DNA from: Sulfuricurvum sp.
GTDB lineage: Bacteria > Campylobacterota > Campylobacteria > Campylobacterales > Sulfurimonadaceae
Length of the DNA: 64,000 nt
NCBI GenBank assembly: GCA_030696775.1
Contig: JAUYRN010000027.1
Coordinates: 1-64,000, forward strand
Direction of reading: 5' to 3'
Below the pieces are notes generated by a model. That model saw only the letters and a list, made by a program, of their open reading frames with translations, was not told the DNA's origin and searched no databases. The first letter of the stretch is position 1, and each line of letters begins with the position of its first letter. The translations under genes and the position numbers were made by a program. Below, one piece after another: positions 52,979 to 61,687 of this stretch.

Positions 52979-53383
52979 CTAAATATCATAATGATGAGGC
53001 TGGTATGCGTGATCAAGATCAGATAGTTTTGAAGTGAACAAAGCTCGCATTTTTTCTTCCACTTCTTTCCAATAGTACTCCAAAATCAAACTCGACCCCA
53101 CATTACCATCTATCTTGTAAAATGGCCCTTCAAGCGCTTCAACAATCTCTATGACTTCTACATCATGAGGCTGACGGGCTAATTTATAGCCACCAGACGC
53201 GCCACGAATACTGATGACGAGATTAGCTCTGCGTAATATAGAAAGAAGTTGTTCCAAATATCCATGTGAAATTTGTGTCATTGCCGAAATTTCACGCACC
53301 TGCATTGATCTGCCATGCGGTGCATGGGAGAGAACGTGCATAGCTGCTAATCCATAGACTGCTTTAGTTGAAAGAGCAGACAT
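52979..53383 (-). CDS. Rrf2-family regulator lacking all cysteines
   Basis: 134 residues with the Rrf2 winged helix (STKAVYGLAAMHVLSHAPHG; ISHGYLEQLLSILRRANLV; GASGGYKLARQ). Unlike IscR, NsrR or RsrR it has no cysteine at all, so it cannot ligate an Fe-S cluster in the usual way. CymR-type members also work without one, by sensing cysteine metabolism. It overlaps the DUF4395 gene by 1 nt, with a rhodanese gene divergent, so a sulfur signal is likely (inference). Confidence 0.88.
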   Translation of the reverse strand: MSALSTKAVYGLAAMHVLSHAPHGRSMQVREISAMTQISHGYLEQLLSILRRANLVISIRGASGGYKLARQPHDVEVIEIVEALEGPFYKIDGNVGSSLILEYYWKEVEEKMRALFTSKLSDLDHAYQPHHYDI

Positions 53384-53826
53384 TAAAGAAAACCTTTTGG
53401 ATAGATCTTTTTAGCAAAATAATAAATTTTACATGCGATGCATAATCCAAAGAAAAGTTCCAATCCAGCACAAAATAAAAATATCCCAGCGATAAAAGCA
53501 CCCACTATATCTGCACCTGCCCATGAACAAATCAACAATACAATGGTAAATCCAATACCAAAAAACGCCGCGAGACGTTTAGCACCGGCGTCTTCCATTT
53601 TTACAGGTAGAGAGGCTTTTTTCTGTATCCACAATGAACACATATTAATGGGACTAAAATTTTTGTAGCCATACAGTCGAAGGGCAAAATCTACTATTAA
53701 TGCTATCAATACTATCGAGTATTGTGTTACTAAAAATGCGATAATGACAACTATTACAAATAAAGTATTGATTCGTGTAACGGTAGCATCTACTTGTCGA
53801 AAGATTAAAGGGCACGCCTGTGACAT
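53383..53826 (-). CDS. DUF4395 membrane protein
   Basis: 147 residues: ACPLIFRQVDATVTRINTLF at the N-terminus, then four hydrophobic helices in two pairs. Two cysteines stand in GLCIACKIYYFAKK near the end. DUF4395 proteins often accompany thioredoxin/rhodanese genes, where they may handle membrane thiols or sulfane sulfur. Coupled to the Rrf2 regulator (TAATG). Confidence 0.8.
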   Translation of the reverse strand: MSQACPLIFRQVDATVTRINTLFVIVVIIAFLVTQYSIVLIALIVDFALRLYGYKNFSPINMCSLWIQKKASLPVKMEDAGAKRLAAFFGIGFTIVLLICSWAGADIVGAFIAGIFLFCAGLELFFGLCIACKIYYFAKKIYPKGFL

Positions 53827-53850
53827 AATAACTCCTCATATTTTTGTGCC

Positions 53851-53879
53851 ATTTTAAAACCATAGCAATAAAATGTCAA
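53851..53879 (-). promoter_or_regulatory. Sigma-70 promoter of DUF4395-rrf2, with possible operator upstream
   Basis: On the minus strand TTGACA (53874-53879) and TAAAAT (53851-53856) are separated by exactly 17 nt, the best -35/-10 pair in the window. Just upstream (about 53886-53905) is ATACCGAATTACTAAAGTAT, with ATAC/GTAT ends, a possible binding site shared with the divergent rhodanese gene (TACAAT at 53929-53934). Confidence 0.6.
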
Positions 53880-53964
53880 GTATTCATACCGAATTACTAA
53901 AGTATAAAAAGTATTTTTATTTTTGTGATACAATTGTGTCAAATTTATAATCACAGGATCTTTT

Positions 53965-54477
53965 ATGAAAAAAAGCTTATTGGGACTCTTTTTAGCCTTC
54001 TCATTAAACGCAGATGATATATATGAAGGAGATTTGAGTGCGCCTGAAGCTCATGAAATGCAAAAAAAGGGGGAAGCCATTATTATAGATGTCCGTACCA
54101 CACTTGAATTCATTTATACTGGTCACGGTGAAGGGTTTGTCAATATACCTGCGTATGAATGGACCTATATCCCAAAATCAATCGAAGAGCGGGTAAAAAG
54201 TTCAGAATTTGAACTTAAAACGGATAAAACAAAAGGGCATATTGATACCCAAAAACTTTACGATGCCAAAGAGGTTATCAACAAAAATTTCATTCCCGAT
54301 GTCATGGCGGCCATGAAACTTCGTAAAGTCGATTCAGTCATCCTCGTCTGTCGTAGCGGGCCACGCTCAAAAGCAGCCGCAAATATTCTTGCAAAAGAGG
54401 GAATCAAAGCCTACAATCTTGAAAATGGATTTATGTTCGGATGGAAAGAGGCAAAAATGCCTTTTGATGGGTATTAA
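53965..54477 (+). CDS. Exported rhodanese-domain protein
   Basis: 170 residues with a signal peptide (MKKSLLGLFLAFSLNADD). A single rhodanese domain contains DVRTTLEFIYTGHGEGFVNI and the active-site loop VCRSGPRSKAA (Cys about 134). It should act in the periplasm as a sulfurtransferase or sulfane-sulfur carrier. The gene diverges from DUF4395/rrf2. It ends 5 nt before the convergent SH3 gene. Confidence 0.88.
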   Translation: MKKSLLGLFLAFSLNADDIYEGDLSAPEAHEMQKKGEAIIIDVRTTLEFIYTGHGEGFVNIPAYEWTYIPKSIEERVKSSEFELKTDKTKGHIDTQKLYDAKEVINKNFIPDVMAAMKLRKVDSVILVCRSGPRSKAAANILAKEGIKAYNLENGFMFGWKEAKMPFDGY

Positions 54478-54480
54478 TTC

Positions 54481-54498
54481 CGTTATCTTCGGATAACG
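54481..54498. terminator. UUCG-capped hairpin between rhodanese and SH3 genes
   Basis: CGTTATC-TTCG-GATAACG, a 7-bp stem with the stable UUCG loop on the plus strand, lying 3 nt beyond the rhodanese stop. The following sequence is TCACTCTCTTTT, a weak T-tract. It is a possible terminator for the plus-strand gene, but it also lies within the last codons of the SH3 gene. Confidence 0.35.
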
Positions 54499-55727
54499 TC
54501 ACTCTCTTTTACCCAATAATTTTCATCCGCTGATTGCCAGACACGGTTCACAAAATAACCTGTAATTTTAACCCAGCCTCCGTTGCTTGTTCCAGAGGTA
54601 AATGACCGTCCAGATTCCCACATATCGACTTTTGTTCCATTAGGTGCATTGTAAATGGAGGCTATCGTTGCCATTCGATAAGCTGATGGAGCAGATCTTT
54701 TCGTGGTAGGGATGGATGCTGCTTTATCACTTTTCTTGCGTTCTTGTTCCAATGCCAATTTATCCGCCTGACGACGTTTTTGCTCGTCCGTAACTTTTAT
54801 ATCAACAACTTGTTTTTTAAGTGGTTCTTGTCTGATTGCTTCCGCTTTCAGAACCGTTTTAGGTACACTTTTAGGAACTTTCAACTCTTTATAGACAGTT
54901 TTTTCAACCACTTTTTCTTTGGCAATCGGTCGATCTCTGTACACAATTTTCTCAACTATTTTTTCGTGCTCAACAGGACGATCTCGATACACCACTTTTT
55001 CGACTATTTTTTCTTGCACGACAGGGCGATCTTTGTAGACTACTTTTTCAACCACTTTAGCTTTAGCAATCGATCGATCTCTGTAAACAATTTTTTCAAC
55101 TATTTTTTCGTGCTCAACAGGACGATCTTTATACACCACTTTTTCGACTATTTTATCTTTAGCTGTTTTTACTGGTATGTTTTGAAGATTTGCAATGGTT
55201 ATTTGAGCTGTAGCAAGATCACGTTGTAAGCTAGTAATTTTTTCATTTGATTCAATGGTTTTAGTAACAATTTTTTCCTGCACAACGGGACGATCTTTAT
55301 ACACGGTCTTCACTCCGCCTGCTTGTTTTAACGCTTTTTGTGCAACCAATAATTCAGCTTTAGCCGTTTCTACGGCACGTTTTAGTGTTTCACGCTCTTG
55401 TGTAGAGACTTTTTGGGTATGCAGCTGTGAAATTAAATTTTTATTTTGAGCTGTGGCTTCTCGGTAAGCACGATCACGCGTGAGCAGGGTTTGTTCCAAA
55501 CTTTTTATAACACCATTTTTTTGAACAATTTCTTGATTTAACAATTTGCTTTTGCTGTTAGATTCTGCCACTACCTTAGGTTCAAGACCCTGCACTGTAC
55601 CTTGAGAAGCTTTACACTCATCATACATTTGGCGTAATTTAGACACTTCACTCAAAATTGATTGAGGGTCATTACTCGTTGCACTTAACACGGTAACTGC
55701 GCATAATAAGATTAGACTCTTTCTCAC
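54483..55727 (-). CDS. Exported SH3-domain protein with 16-residue tandem repeats
   Basis: 414 residues from GTG 55727, overlapping the trmA stop (GTGA). A signal peptide (MRKSLILLCAVTVLSATS) precedes a coiled-coil-like region (20-140). Six tandem 16-residue units follow, such as KIVEKVVYKDRPVEHE. A basic linker leads to a C-terminal bacterial SH3 domain (MATIASIYNAPNGTKVDMWESG to YWVKESDVIRR). SH3_3 domains usually bind cell-wall peptides. The charged, extended repeats could span the periplasm. Role unknown. Confidence 0.8.
   Translation of the reverse strand: MRKSLILLCAVTVLSATSNDPQSILSEVSKLRQMYDECKASQGTVQGLEPKVVAESNSKSKLLNQEIVQKNGVIKSLEQTLLTRDRAYREATAQNKNLISQLHTQKVSTQERETLKRAVETAKAELLVAQKALKQAGGVKTVYKDRPVVQEKIVTKTIESNEKITSLQRDLATAQITIANLQNIPVKTAKDKIVEKVVYKDRPVEHEKIVEKIVYRDRSIAKAKVVEKVVYKDRPVVQEKIVEKVVYRDRPVEHEKIVEKIVYRDRPIAKEKVVEKTVYKELKVPKSVPKTVLKAEAIRQEPLKKQVVDIKVTDEQKRRQADKLALEQERKKSDKAASIPTTKRSAPSAYRMATIASIYNAPNGTKVDMWESGRSFTSGTSNGGWVKITGYFVNRVWQSADENYWVKESDVIRR
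54867..55154 (-). repeat. 48-bp tandem repeat array (six units) inside the SH3 gene
   Basis: Six in-frame units of 48 nt, each coding 16 residues of the form K[IV]VEK.VYKDR.... The five intact units read ...RPVEHE, ...RSIAKA, ...RPVVQE, ...RPVEHE, ...RPIAKE; the sixth is degenerate (KVVEKTVYKELKVPKS). Units 1/2 and 4/5 are most alike, suggesting duplication of a three-unit block. Confidence 0.85.
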
Positions 55728-56839
55728 AACTGACCCTTTCGAGTCAGTTTTACCCCCATCTCTAAATGATGCGTGTAAGGAAATTGATCAAACAGTGCCA
55801 TTGCCTGAACCTCATGAGTCTGGTTTAAAATCTCTAAATCTCGCAACAAAGTCTCAGGATTACAGGAGATATACAACAGATGATCAAATCGTGCAGCAAA
55901 CTTACAAGGTTCTTCACCTAAACCGCTGCGGGGAGGATCGACAAAAAGAGTCTTCAGAGAGTAGTCACTTACTTGCAACCCCTCTAATCGGCGAAATTCA
56001 CGCACGCCATCCAGTGCCAGTGTAAATTCTTCAGCACTTAGACGGACGAAATCAATATTATTAACGCCATTAAGTTCCATATTACGCTTAGCCGCGATGA
56101 TAGAGGCTTTAGAAATTTCGGTGGCTAAAACCCGATCAAATTGTGTTGCAAAAGGAATCGTAAAATTGCCCGCTCCGCAATAAAGTTCGAGTAAATCGCC
56201 ACCAATATTATCAAGCTGTTCAAGTGACCATGAAACCATTTTTTCATTCACAAGTGCATTGGGTTGCGTAAAACTGTTTTCGATATGGATATACCGATAA
56301 TCACGATTTTTTATATGGAGAGTTTCGGTGACATAGTCTTGACTTAAAATAATTTTTTGCTTACGGCTTCGACCGATAATATAAATCCCCAACTCTTTTT
56401 CAATAAGCCGCGCATTCACGCTCCACGACTCATCAAGTGCTCTATGATAGATCAAGCTCGCGACAACTTCACCGCTGCTGCTGGTCAAAAAATCAATCCC
56501 GAAGAGTTTATGTCCTAATTCGTATTTTTTAATTTCAGATAAAAGAGGCTGCATGATGCGCGCTATTTGCTCGTGAACAATAGAACAATTTGTTATTTTG
56601 ACAATTCCTTGTTTATCTGCACGGTTCATGGCATAAAAAGAGCCGTCATCATCATGATAAATTTTAAATTCAGCACGGGAACGATAATGCTCTTCTTTGG
56701 ACTCAAAAATATCAATTCTTCCACTAAAATAAGGGCTGAATTGTGTTTTAATGGCTTGACTTTTTGATTCTAACTGCCCTGTATAGCCTTCTTCATATAC
56801 TCTACAACTTCCACAAAGACCAAAATACTCACACTGCAT
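55724..56839 (-). CDS. trmA: tRNA (uracil-5-)-methyltransferase
   Basis: 371 residues. The SAM-binding motif is LELYCGAGNFTIPFA. The active-site sequence is SCNPETLLRDL, with the nucleophilic cysteine, and FVDPPRSGL precedes it. QPNALVNEKM is also typical. It makes ribothymidine at U54 of tRNA. It is close to RlmC/RlmD in fold, but length and lack of an N-terminal TRAM domain favour TrmA. It is 9 nt after fliP. Confidence 0.9.
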   Translation of the reverse strand: MQCEYFGLCGSCRVYEEGYTGQLESKSQAIKTQFSPYFSGRIDIFESKEEHYRSRAEFKIYHDDDGSFYAMNRADKQGIVKITNCSIVHEQIARIMQPLLSEIKKYELGHKLFGIDFLTSSSGEVVASLIYHRALDESWSVNARLIEKELGIYIIGRSRKQKIILSQDYVTETLHIKNRDYRYIHIENSFTQPNALVNEKMVSWSLEQLDNIGGDLLELYCGAGNFTIPFATQFDRVLATEISKASIIAAKRNMELNGVNNIDFVRLSAEEFTLALDGVREFRRLEGLQVSDYSLKTLFVDPPRSGLGEEPCKFAARFDHLLYISCNPETLLRDLEILNQTHEVQAMALFDQFPYTHHLEMGVKLTRKGQL

Positions 56840-56848
56840 TAAAACCCT

Positions 56849-57583
56849 TTATTTCACACTGGCAATCAAATTGCCTATAAGGAGATTCCACCCATCAACC
56901 ATGATAAAAACGAGTATTTTAAACGGCATCGAAATCATAACCGGAGGCAGCATCATCATACCCATACTCATCAAAATGGAAGCAACAACCATATCGATAA
57001 CCAAAAAGGGCAAGAACAGCAAAAATCCGATCTCAAACGCCGTTTTAAGCTCACTGATGACAAAGGCAGGAATGACAATCGTCAACGGCACTTCTTTGAT
57101 GGACTGAGGGTTTTCCATGTGACGAATACGTAGAAAGAGGGCCAAATCTTTTTCGCGGGTATTACGCACCATAAAATTTTTGAATGGATCCGTTGTTTTT
57201 TCAAATGCTTCATCGTAGGATATTTTATTTTCCGTATAAGGCTTTATCCCCTCGTCATACGATTTTTGAGCGACAGGTTCCATCACAAATACCGTTAGTA
57301 TAAGAGCAAGCATAACAAGCAGCTGCGTTGGCGGAACCTGCTGTGTCCCCAATGCCTGACGCAAAAATCCAAATACAATAACAAAACGGGTAAAAGTAGT
57401 CATAACAAGAACAAGACTCGGTGCGAGAAAAAGCACAGTAAGCATCATCAAAATATTGAGAGAGCTTACAATCTCTTTGGGAGACTCAGGAGCAGCAAGG
57501 TTAAAACTCATCGCTGGCATCTGCGCATCAGCGCCCCAAAGGGCAAAAGGGATTAGAAGAAATAAAAAGAAAAAACGACCCAA
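56849..57583 (-). CDS. fliP: Flagellar export pore protein FliP
   Basis: 244 residues from TTG 57583. The track's ATG at 57619 has no ribosome-binding site, whereas GGGAG lies 7 nt before this TTG and gives the usual FliP length and a clean signal peptide (GRFFFLFLLIPFALWGADA). Motifs are TVLFLAPSLVLVMTTFTRFVIV and LRQALGTQQVPPTQ, with four membrane helices ending DGWNLLIGNLI. It forms the core of the type III export gate. Upstream start is possible. Confidence 0.92.
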   Translation of the reverse strand: MGRFFFLFLLIPFALWGADAQMPAMSFNLAAPESPKEIVSSLNILMMLTVLFLAPSLVLVMTTFTRFVIVFGFLRQALGTQQVPPTQLLVMLALILTVFVMEPVAQKSYDEGIKPYTENKISYDEAFEKTTDPFKNFMVRNTREKDLALFLRIRHMENPQSIKEVPLTIVIPAFVISELKTAFEIGFLLFLPFLVIDMVVASILMSMGMMMLPPVMISMPFKILVFIMVDGWNLLIGNLIASVK

Positions 57584-57649
57584 ACCAACACTCCCAAAAT
57601 AAAGAGATGATAATACCATAGACTAAGGGCTATTCTCGATTAATTCTGA

Positions 57650-57655
57650 TAAAAT
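57650..57655 (+). promoter_or_regulatory. Putative -10 box for glmU
   Basis: TAAAAT (in TCTGATAAAATCACA) 31 nt before the glmU ATG, in the short region divergent from fliP. No clear -35. Confidence 0.4.
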
Positions 57656-57685
57656 CACATGATTATTTATTACTCAGGAGCATCT

Positions 57686-58996
57686 ATGTCCAACCCTCTT
57701 TCCATCGTTATTCTCGCTGCCGGAAAAGGGAGTCGGATGAAATCAGCCAAGGCGAAAGTACTCCATGAGATTTGTGGTCGTGAGATGCTCTACTACAGTA
57801 TCAAAGCTGCACGTGAAATTACCGATGATGTTATCGTCGTTGTGGCTCATCAAAAAGATGCCGTTATACGCGCTATGGAAAAGCACTTCGACGGACTGAC
57901 ATTCGTCACCCAAGATACCGAAAATTTCCCAGGTACAGGCGGGGCGATGATGGAAGTAAAGCCCATATACGATGATGTTTTAGTCCTAAATGGAGATATG
58001 CCACTGATCACAAAGGCGTCTATCGATGCATTTATGAACAATCCAAGTGACATCGTTATGTCGGTTATCGCTCTCGAAAATCCAAGTGGTTATGGGCGTG
58101 TTATCATCGAAGGCGGCAATGTTCTCCGTATAGTCGAAGAAAAAGATGCTTCCCATGAAGAAAAGAGTGTTCAAAGTGTCAATGCTGGTGTGTATGCCTT
58201 TAAACATCATGTTTTGCAGACTTATCTTCCTTCTCTATCCAATGCTAATGCACAAAGTGAATATTACCTCACCGACATTATTGCTCTTGCGCGAGCTGAT
58301 AATCTCAGTATCACTCCTCTTTTCGTTCATGAAACAGAGTTCAAAGGGGTCAATTCCAAAAACGATCTTAGCTCTTCTGAAATGATTATGATGGATCGTA
58401 TCCGTCGCGACTGGATGGACAGTGGAGTTATTATGCAACTGCCTCACACCATCTATATCGAAGAGGGAGTCAAGTTGGAGGGAGAATGTATTATCGAAAA
58501 TGGTGTACGTCTGTGCGGAAATACCCTTATCTCAAATTCCCATATCAAAGCCCACAGTGTTATTGAAGAGAGTGTTATTCGAAACTCTGACGTAGGACCT
58601 ATGGCCCATATTCGTCCACTAAGTGTTATTGAAGGGACACATATAGGCAATTTTGTCGAAGTAAAAAAATCAATTCTCACAGGGGTAAAAGCGGGGCACC
58701 TGAGTTATCTCGGTGATGCAACCATCGGTGAGGGAAGCAATATCGGGGCAGGAACCATTACCTGTAATTACGATGGAGTCAATAAATACCAAACCATCAT
58801 TGGTAAAAACGTTTTTGTGGGTAGTGATACCCAGCTCGTAGCTCCCGTGGAGATTGCGGACAACGTCATGATCGCGGCAGGAACAACCGTCACTTCAGGG
58901 ACATATGAAAGTGATATTCTCATTCTAAGTCGCACCCCGATCCGAAAAATCGCTGGCTTTTTCACCAAATTTTTCGGTAAAGGTATGTCGTGCTAA
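57686..58996 (+). CDS. glmU: Bifunctional GlcN-1-P acetyltransferase / GlcNAc-1-P uridyltransferase
   Basis: 436 residues from ATG 57686, preferred over the track start at 57659 because AGGAG precedes it by 6 nt. The N-terminal uridyltransferase has LSIVILAAGKGSRMKS. The C-terminal left-handed beta-helix acetyltransferase has VRPLSVIEG-like hexapeptides, plus GAGTITCNYDGVNKYQT. It makes UDP-GlcNAc for peptidoglycan and lipid A. Overlaps coaBC by 7 nt. Confidence 0.96.
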   Translation: MSNPLSIVILAAGKGSRMKSAKAKVLHEICGREMLYYSIKAAREITDDVIVVVAHQKDAVIRAMEKHFDGLTFVTQDTENFPGTGGAMMEVKPIYDDVLVLNGDMPLITKASIDAFMNNPSDIVMSVIALENPSGYGRVIIEGGNVLRIVEEKDASHEEKSVQSVNAGVYAFKHHVLQTYLPSLSNANAQSEYYLTDIIALARADNLSITPLFVHETEFKGVNSKNDLSSSEMIMMDRIRRDWMDSGVIMQLPHTIYIEEGVKLEGECIIENGVRLCGNTLISNSHIKAHSVIEESVIRNSDVGPMAHIRPLSVIEGTHIGNFVEVKKSILTGVKAGHLSYLGDATIGEGSNIGAGTITCNYDGVNKYQTIIGKNVFVGSDTQLVAPVEIADNVMIAAGTTVTSGTYESDILILSRTPIRKIAGFFTKFFGKGMSC

Positions 58997-60261
58997 TTCC
59001 TTCTAATCTCCTAAAGGGCAAAAAAATTCTCCTCGGTGTCACTGGTTCTATCGCTGCCTATAAATCGCTCGAATTACTGCGTCTTTACATCAAAGCCGGA
59101 GCGGAAGTCAGTGTCGTTATGACTCCCTCTGCTAAAAAATTCATTGCACCTCTAAGCTTTGAAGCCCTAAGTAAAAACCGTGTCCTTGATGATACCAACG
59201 AGTCGTGGGCAGGAGATAATTTCAACCACATCCAACTCTCTCAAAGCTCAGATATCATGGTCATCGCTCCCGCAACTGCCAACACTATTGCCAAGCTTGC
59301 CAACGGGATTGCGGATACCATCCTCACTCAATGCGCCCTTGCCTTTAGCGGTGTAAAACTACTTGCCCCTTCTGCCAATACGCATATGATCCAAAATCCG
59401 ATGATTCAAGCCTCCATGAAAATGCTCGCCATTGCAAACTATGACAGTGTTTCGACCCAAACCAAAGAACTAGCCTGTGAAACGGTAGGAGATGGTGCTA
59501 TGGCGGAACCCATAGAAATTTTCTGGAATACAGCACGTATTTTGCTCAAAAATGATTTTTGGGCAGATCGTCGTGTCATTGTTACGGGTGGCGGTACGAT
59601 CGAAAAGCTCGATGATGTTCGAACCATCAGTAATCGCTCCAGTGGTAAAATGGCCTCTTCCCTCGCAACCGCACTTTTTTTACGCGGTGCGGACGTAAAC
59701 CTCATCGCAACTCGATTTGAGAATGATTTACCTTTGGGAATTCATACGATCGATGTCGAAAGTTCGGATGAAATGGGCGAATACCTCAACGATTCCATCC
59801 GTATTGCAAAAAAAGGAAAACTTTCCAAGCCTTCTCTTATCCACGATGAACCAATCGGATTAATTCAAAAAGAGCCGTTTCTCTTTATGGCAGCTGCAGT
59901 CAGTGATTACATCCCACTCCATCCTCAAAATGGAAAGCTCAAAAAAGAGATGTTAGGTGACACGTGGAATATCCCAATGAAGCAAAATATCGATTTACTT
60001 GCTTCATGCTCTAAAGAGGGGATTAAAACCATCGCATTCAAAGCCGAAACTGATCCTTCAACTGCACATATAAATGCCAAAAATCTTTTAACGTCTAAAA
60101 ATGTCGATGCGGTTTGTCTCAATATCATCGACAAAAAAAATCCTTTTGGCAGTGAGTCCAATGCCATTGATTTCATCACAGCTAACTCAACGTACATATT
60201 ACCGACAAACGATAAGCTTTCCCTCTCTCTCCAACTTCTCGATCAAGCCTGTGTTTTATGA
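58990..60261 (+). CDS. coaBC: Phosphopantothenoylcysteine decarboxylase / PPC synthetase
   Basis: 423 residues from GTG 58990. The CoaC half (1-185) has GVTGSIAAYKSLELLR, the catalytic His in FNHIQLS, and LACETVGDGAMAEP with the cysteine. Its PxMNxxMW loop is altered to PSANTHM. The CoaB half has VTGGGTIEKLDDVRTISNRSSGKM and the KLKKE lysine. It converts phosphopantothenate to phosphopantetheine in CoA synthesis. Overlaps glmU and uppS. Confidence 0.94.
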   Translation: MLIPSNLLKGKKILLGVTGSIAAYKSLELLRLYIKAGAEVSVVMTPSAKKFIAPLSFEALSKNRVLDDTNESWAGDNFNHIQLSQSSDIMVIAPATANTIAKLANGIADTILTQCALAFSGVKLLAPSANTHMIQNPMIQASMKMLAIANYDSVSTQTKELACETVGDGAMAEPIEIFWNTARILLKNDFWADRRVIVTGGGTIEKLDDVRTISNRSSGKMASSLATALFLRGADVNLIATRFENDLPLGIHTIDVESSDEMGEYLNDSIRIAKKGKLSKPSLIHDEPIGLIQKEPFLFMAAAVSDYIPLHPQNGKLKKEMLGDTWNIPMKQNIDLLASCSKEGIKTIAFKAETDPSTAHINAKNLLTSKNVDAVCLNIIDKKNPFGSESNAIDFITANSTYILPTNDKLSLSLQLLDQACVL

Positions 60262-60938
60262 GTAATCTTCCCTCTCACATTGCGATAATTATGGACGGCA
60301 ACGGAAGATGGGCTAAAGTTCAAGGTAAAAACCGTACTTTTGGACATGAAAAAGGATCTGAAGTTGCTCGACTGATTACCACATACTGTTCAGGGAACTC
60401 CGAGATTCAACGACTGACACTTTATGCTTTTAGTACCGAAAACTGGACACGTCCAAAGCTTGAAGTCGAATTTCTGATGAAACTACTCGAAAAATATCTC
60501 AAACGTGAGCTTCCAACCTATCTGGAAAACAATATTCGTTTTGAACCTATCGGTGATTTATCCGCATTTTCATCCTCTTTGCAAAAAACCATCCAAAACG
60601 TTTACGACGCAACCGCACATTGTACAGGACTTATTCAAAGTCTTGCGCTCAATTATGGTGGACGAGATGAGATCCTTCGCGCAGTAAATAAACTCAATGA
60701 TAATCAAATTCCAATTACTGTCCAATCGCTCAATAATGCCCTTGATGCTTCCAGTGACGTTGATTTGCTTATACGTACCGGAGGAGATCACCGCATTTCT
60801 AATTTTTTACTGTGGCAAAGTGCCTATGCAGAGCTTTTTTTTACCGATACTTTGTGGCCAGAATTCAATATTGATGAGTTAGAAAAAATTATTTCACAAT
60901 TTAAAAAAGTTGAACGACGATTTGGAGGGGTAAATTAA
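60258..60938 (+). CDS. uppS: Undecaprenyl diphosphate synthase
   Basis: 226 residues of cis-prenyltransferase. IIMDGNGRWAKVQGKNRTFGHEKG has the catalytic Asp and Arg/His. FSTENWTRPKLEV and the C-terminal DVDLLIRTGGDHRISNFLLWQSAYAELFF complete the signatures. It makes the lipid carrier for peptidoglycan and surface glycans. It overlaps coaBC by 4 nt and prepilin peptidase by 1 nt (TAATG). Confidence 0.96.
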   Translation: MSNLPSHIAIIMDGNGRWAKVQGKNRTFGHEKGSEVARLITTYCSGNSEIQRLTLYAFSTENWTRPKLEVEFLMKLLEKYLKRELPTYLENNIRFEPIGDLSAFSSSLQKTIQNVYDATAHCTGLIQSLALNYGGRDEILRAVNKLNDNQIPITVQSLNNALDASSDVDLLIRTGGDHRISNFLLWQSAYAELFFTDTLWPEFNIDELEKIISQFKKVERRFGGVN

Positions 60939-61687
60939 TGGAGTGGCTATTAGTCTTTATTTTAGGAGCAGCAATCGGCTCATTTATGAATGTTTTGATT
61001 GTAAGAACACCCCGTGATGAAAGTGTCTCTTTCCCAGCATCACATTGTATGAGCTGTAATACCCCATTACGCGTATGGCATAATGTTCCCATTTTTTCAT
61101 GGCTATTCTTACGCGGAAAATGCAGTTTTTGCGGTGCTAAAATATCGGCACAATATCCTATTATTGAAATTTTAAGCGCCTTTATTTTTCTCTTCACTGC
61201 CATGAAACTGGGAATAAACCTCCACTCATTTGGAATAGCGCTTGTTTTCACCCTTTTACTCTCGCTCTCTGTTATCGATTTTTATTACAAAATGGTTCCT
61301 GATAGTCTAAACCTCGCAGCCCTCACCTTTGCGATTTTAAGCGCAACCTCATTGGGACAATTGGGCTATAACTTTACCAACGCCCTACTGTTTGCAGGCG
61401 GATTTACCCTGTTGCGTTTTTATCTCTCCTACGCACTTAAAAAAGAGGCGATGGGAGAAGCCGACATTATGATTGCTGCAACTATGGGTGCTGTACTTGG
61501 AATCCAGCTAGCGCTTGTTGCTATTTTTCTCTCTGCACTCTTAGCGCTTCCGGCATTACTACTGACACAAAGCGATGATGAAGACTCAAAGCAGCTCCCT
61601 TTTATCCCTTTTTTAGCCATGGCAACTTGGATAGTACTTATCCTTGATACCTATGTATCAGCCTTTATGGCAGGTTTATATGGGTAA
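60938..61687 (+). CDS. Type IV prepilin-like leader peptidase
   Basis: 249 residues, A24 family. The N-terminal zinc pair CMSCNTPL...CSFCGAKI is the methyltransferase/zinc region. Catalytic aspartates are in SVIDFYYKMVPDSL and GEADIMIAATMGAVLG (the usual GxGD reads EAD). Seven or eight membrane helices. It cleaves leader peptides of type IV pilin-like or type II secretion substrates in the inner membrane. No pilin genes are in this window. Confidence 0.92.
   Translation: MEWLLVFILGAAIGSFMNVLIVRTPRDESVSFPASHCMSCNTPLRVWHNVPIFSWLFLRGKCSFCGAKISAQYPIIEILSAFIFLFTAMKLGINLHSFGIALVFTLLLSLSVIDFYYKMVPDSLNLAALTFAILSATSLGQLGYNFTNALLFAGGFTLLRFYLSYALKKEAMGEADIMIAATMGAVLGIQLALVAIFLSALLALPALLLTQSDDEDSKQLPFIPFLAMATWIVLILDTYVSAFMAGLYG

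Noticed and set aside
54867-55154. 48-bp repeats as a CRISPR array
   Set aside because: The units are contiguous and in frame with no spacers, and encode a protein repeat.
57583-57619. ATG at 57619 as fliP start
   Set aside because: No ribosome-binding site; the TTG at 57583 has GGGAG and gives the normal FliP length. Kept as an alternative.
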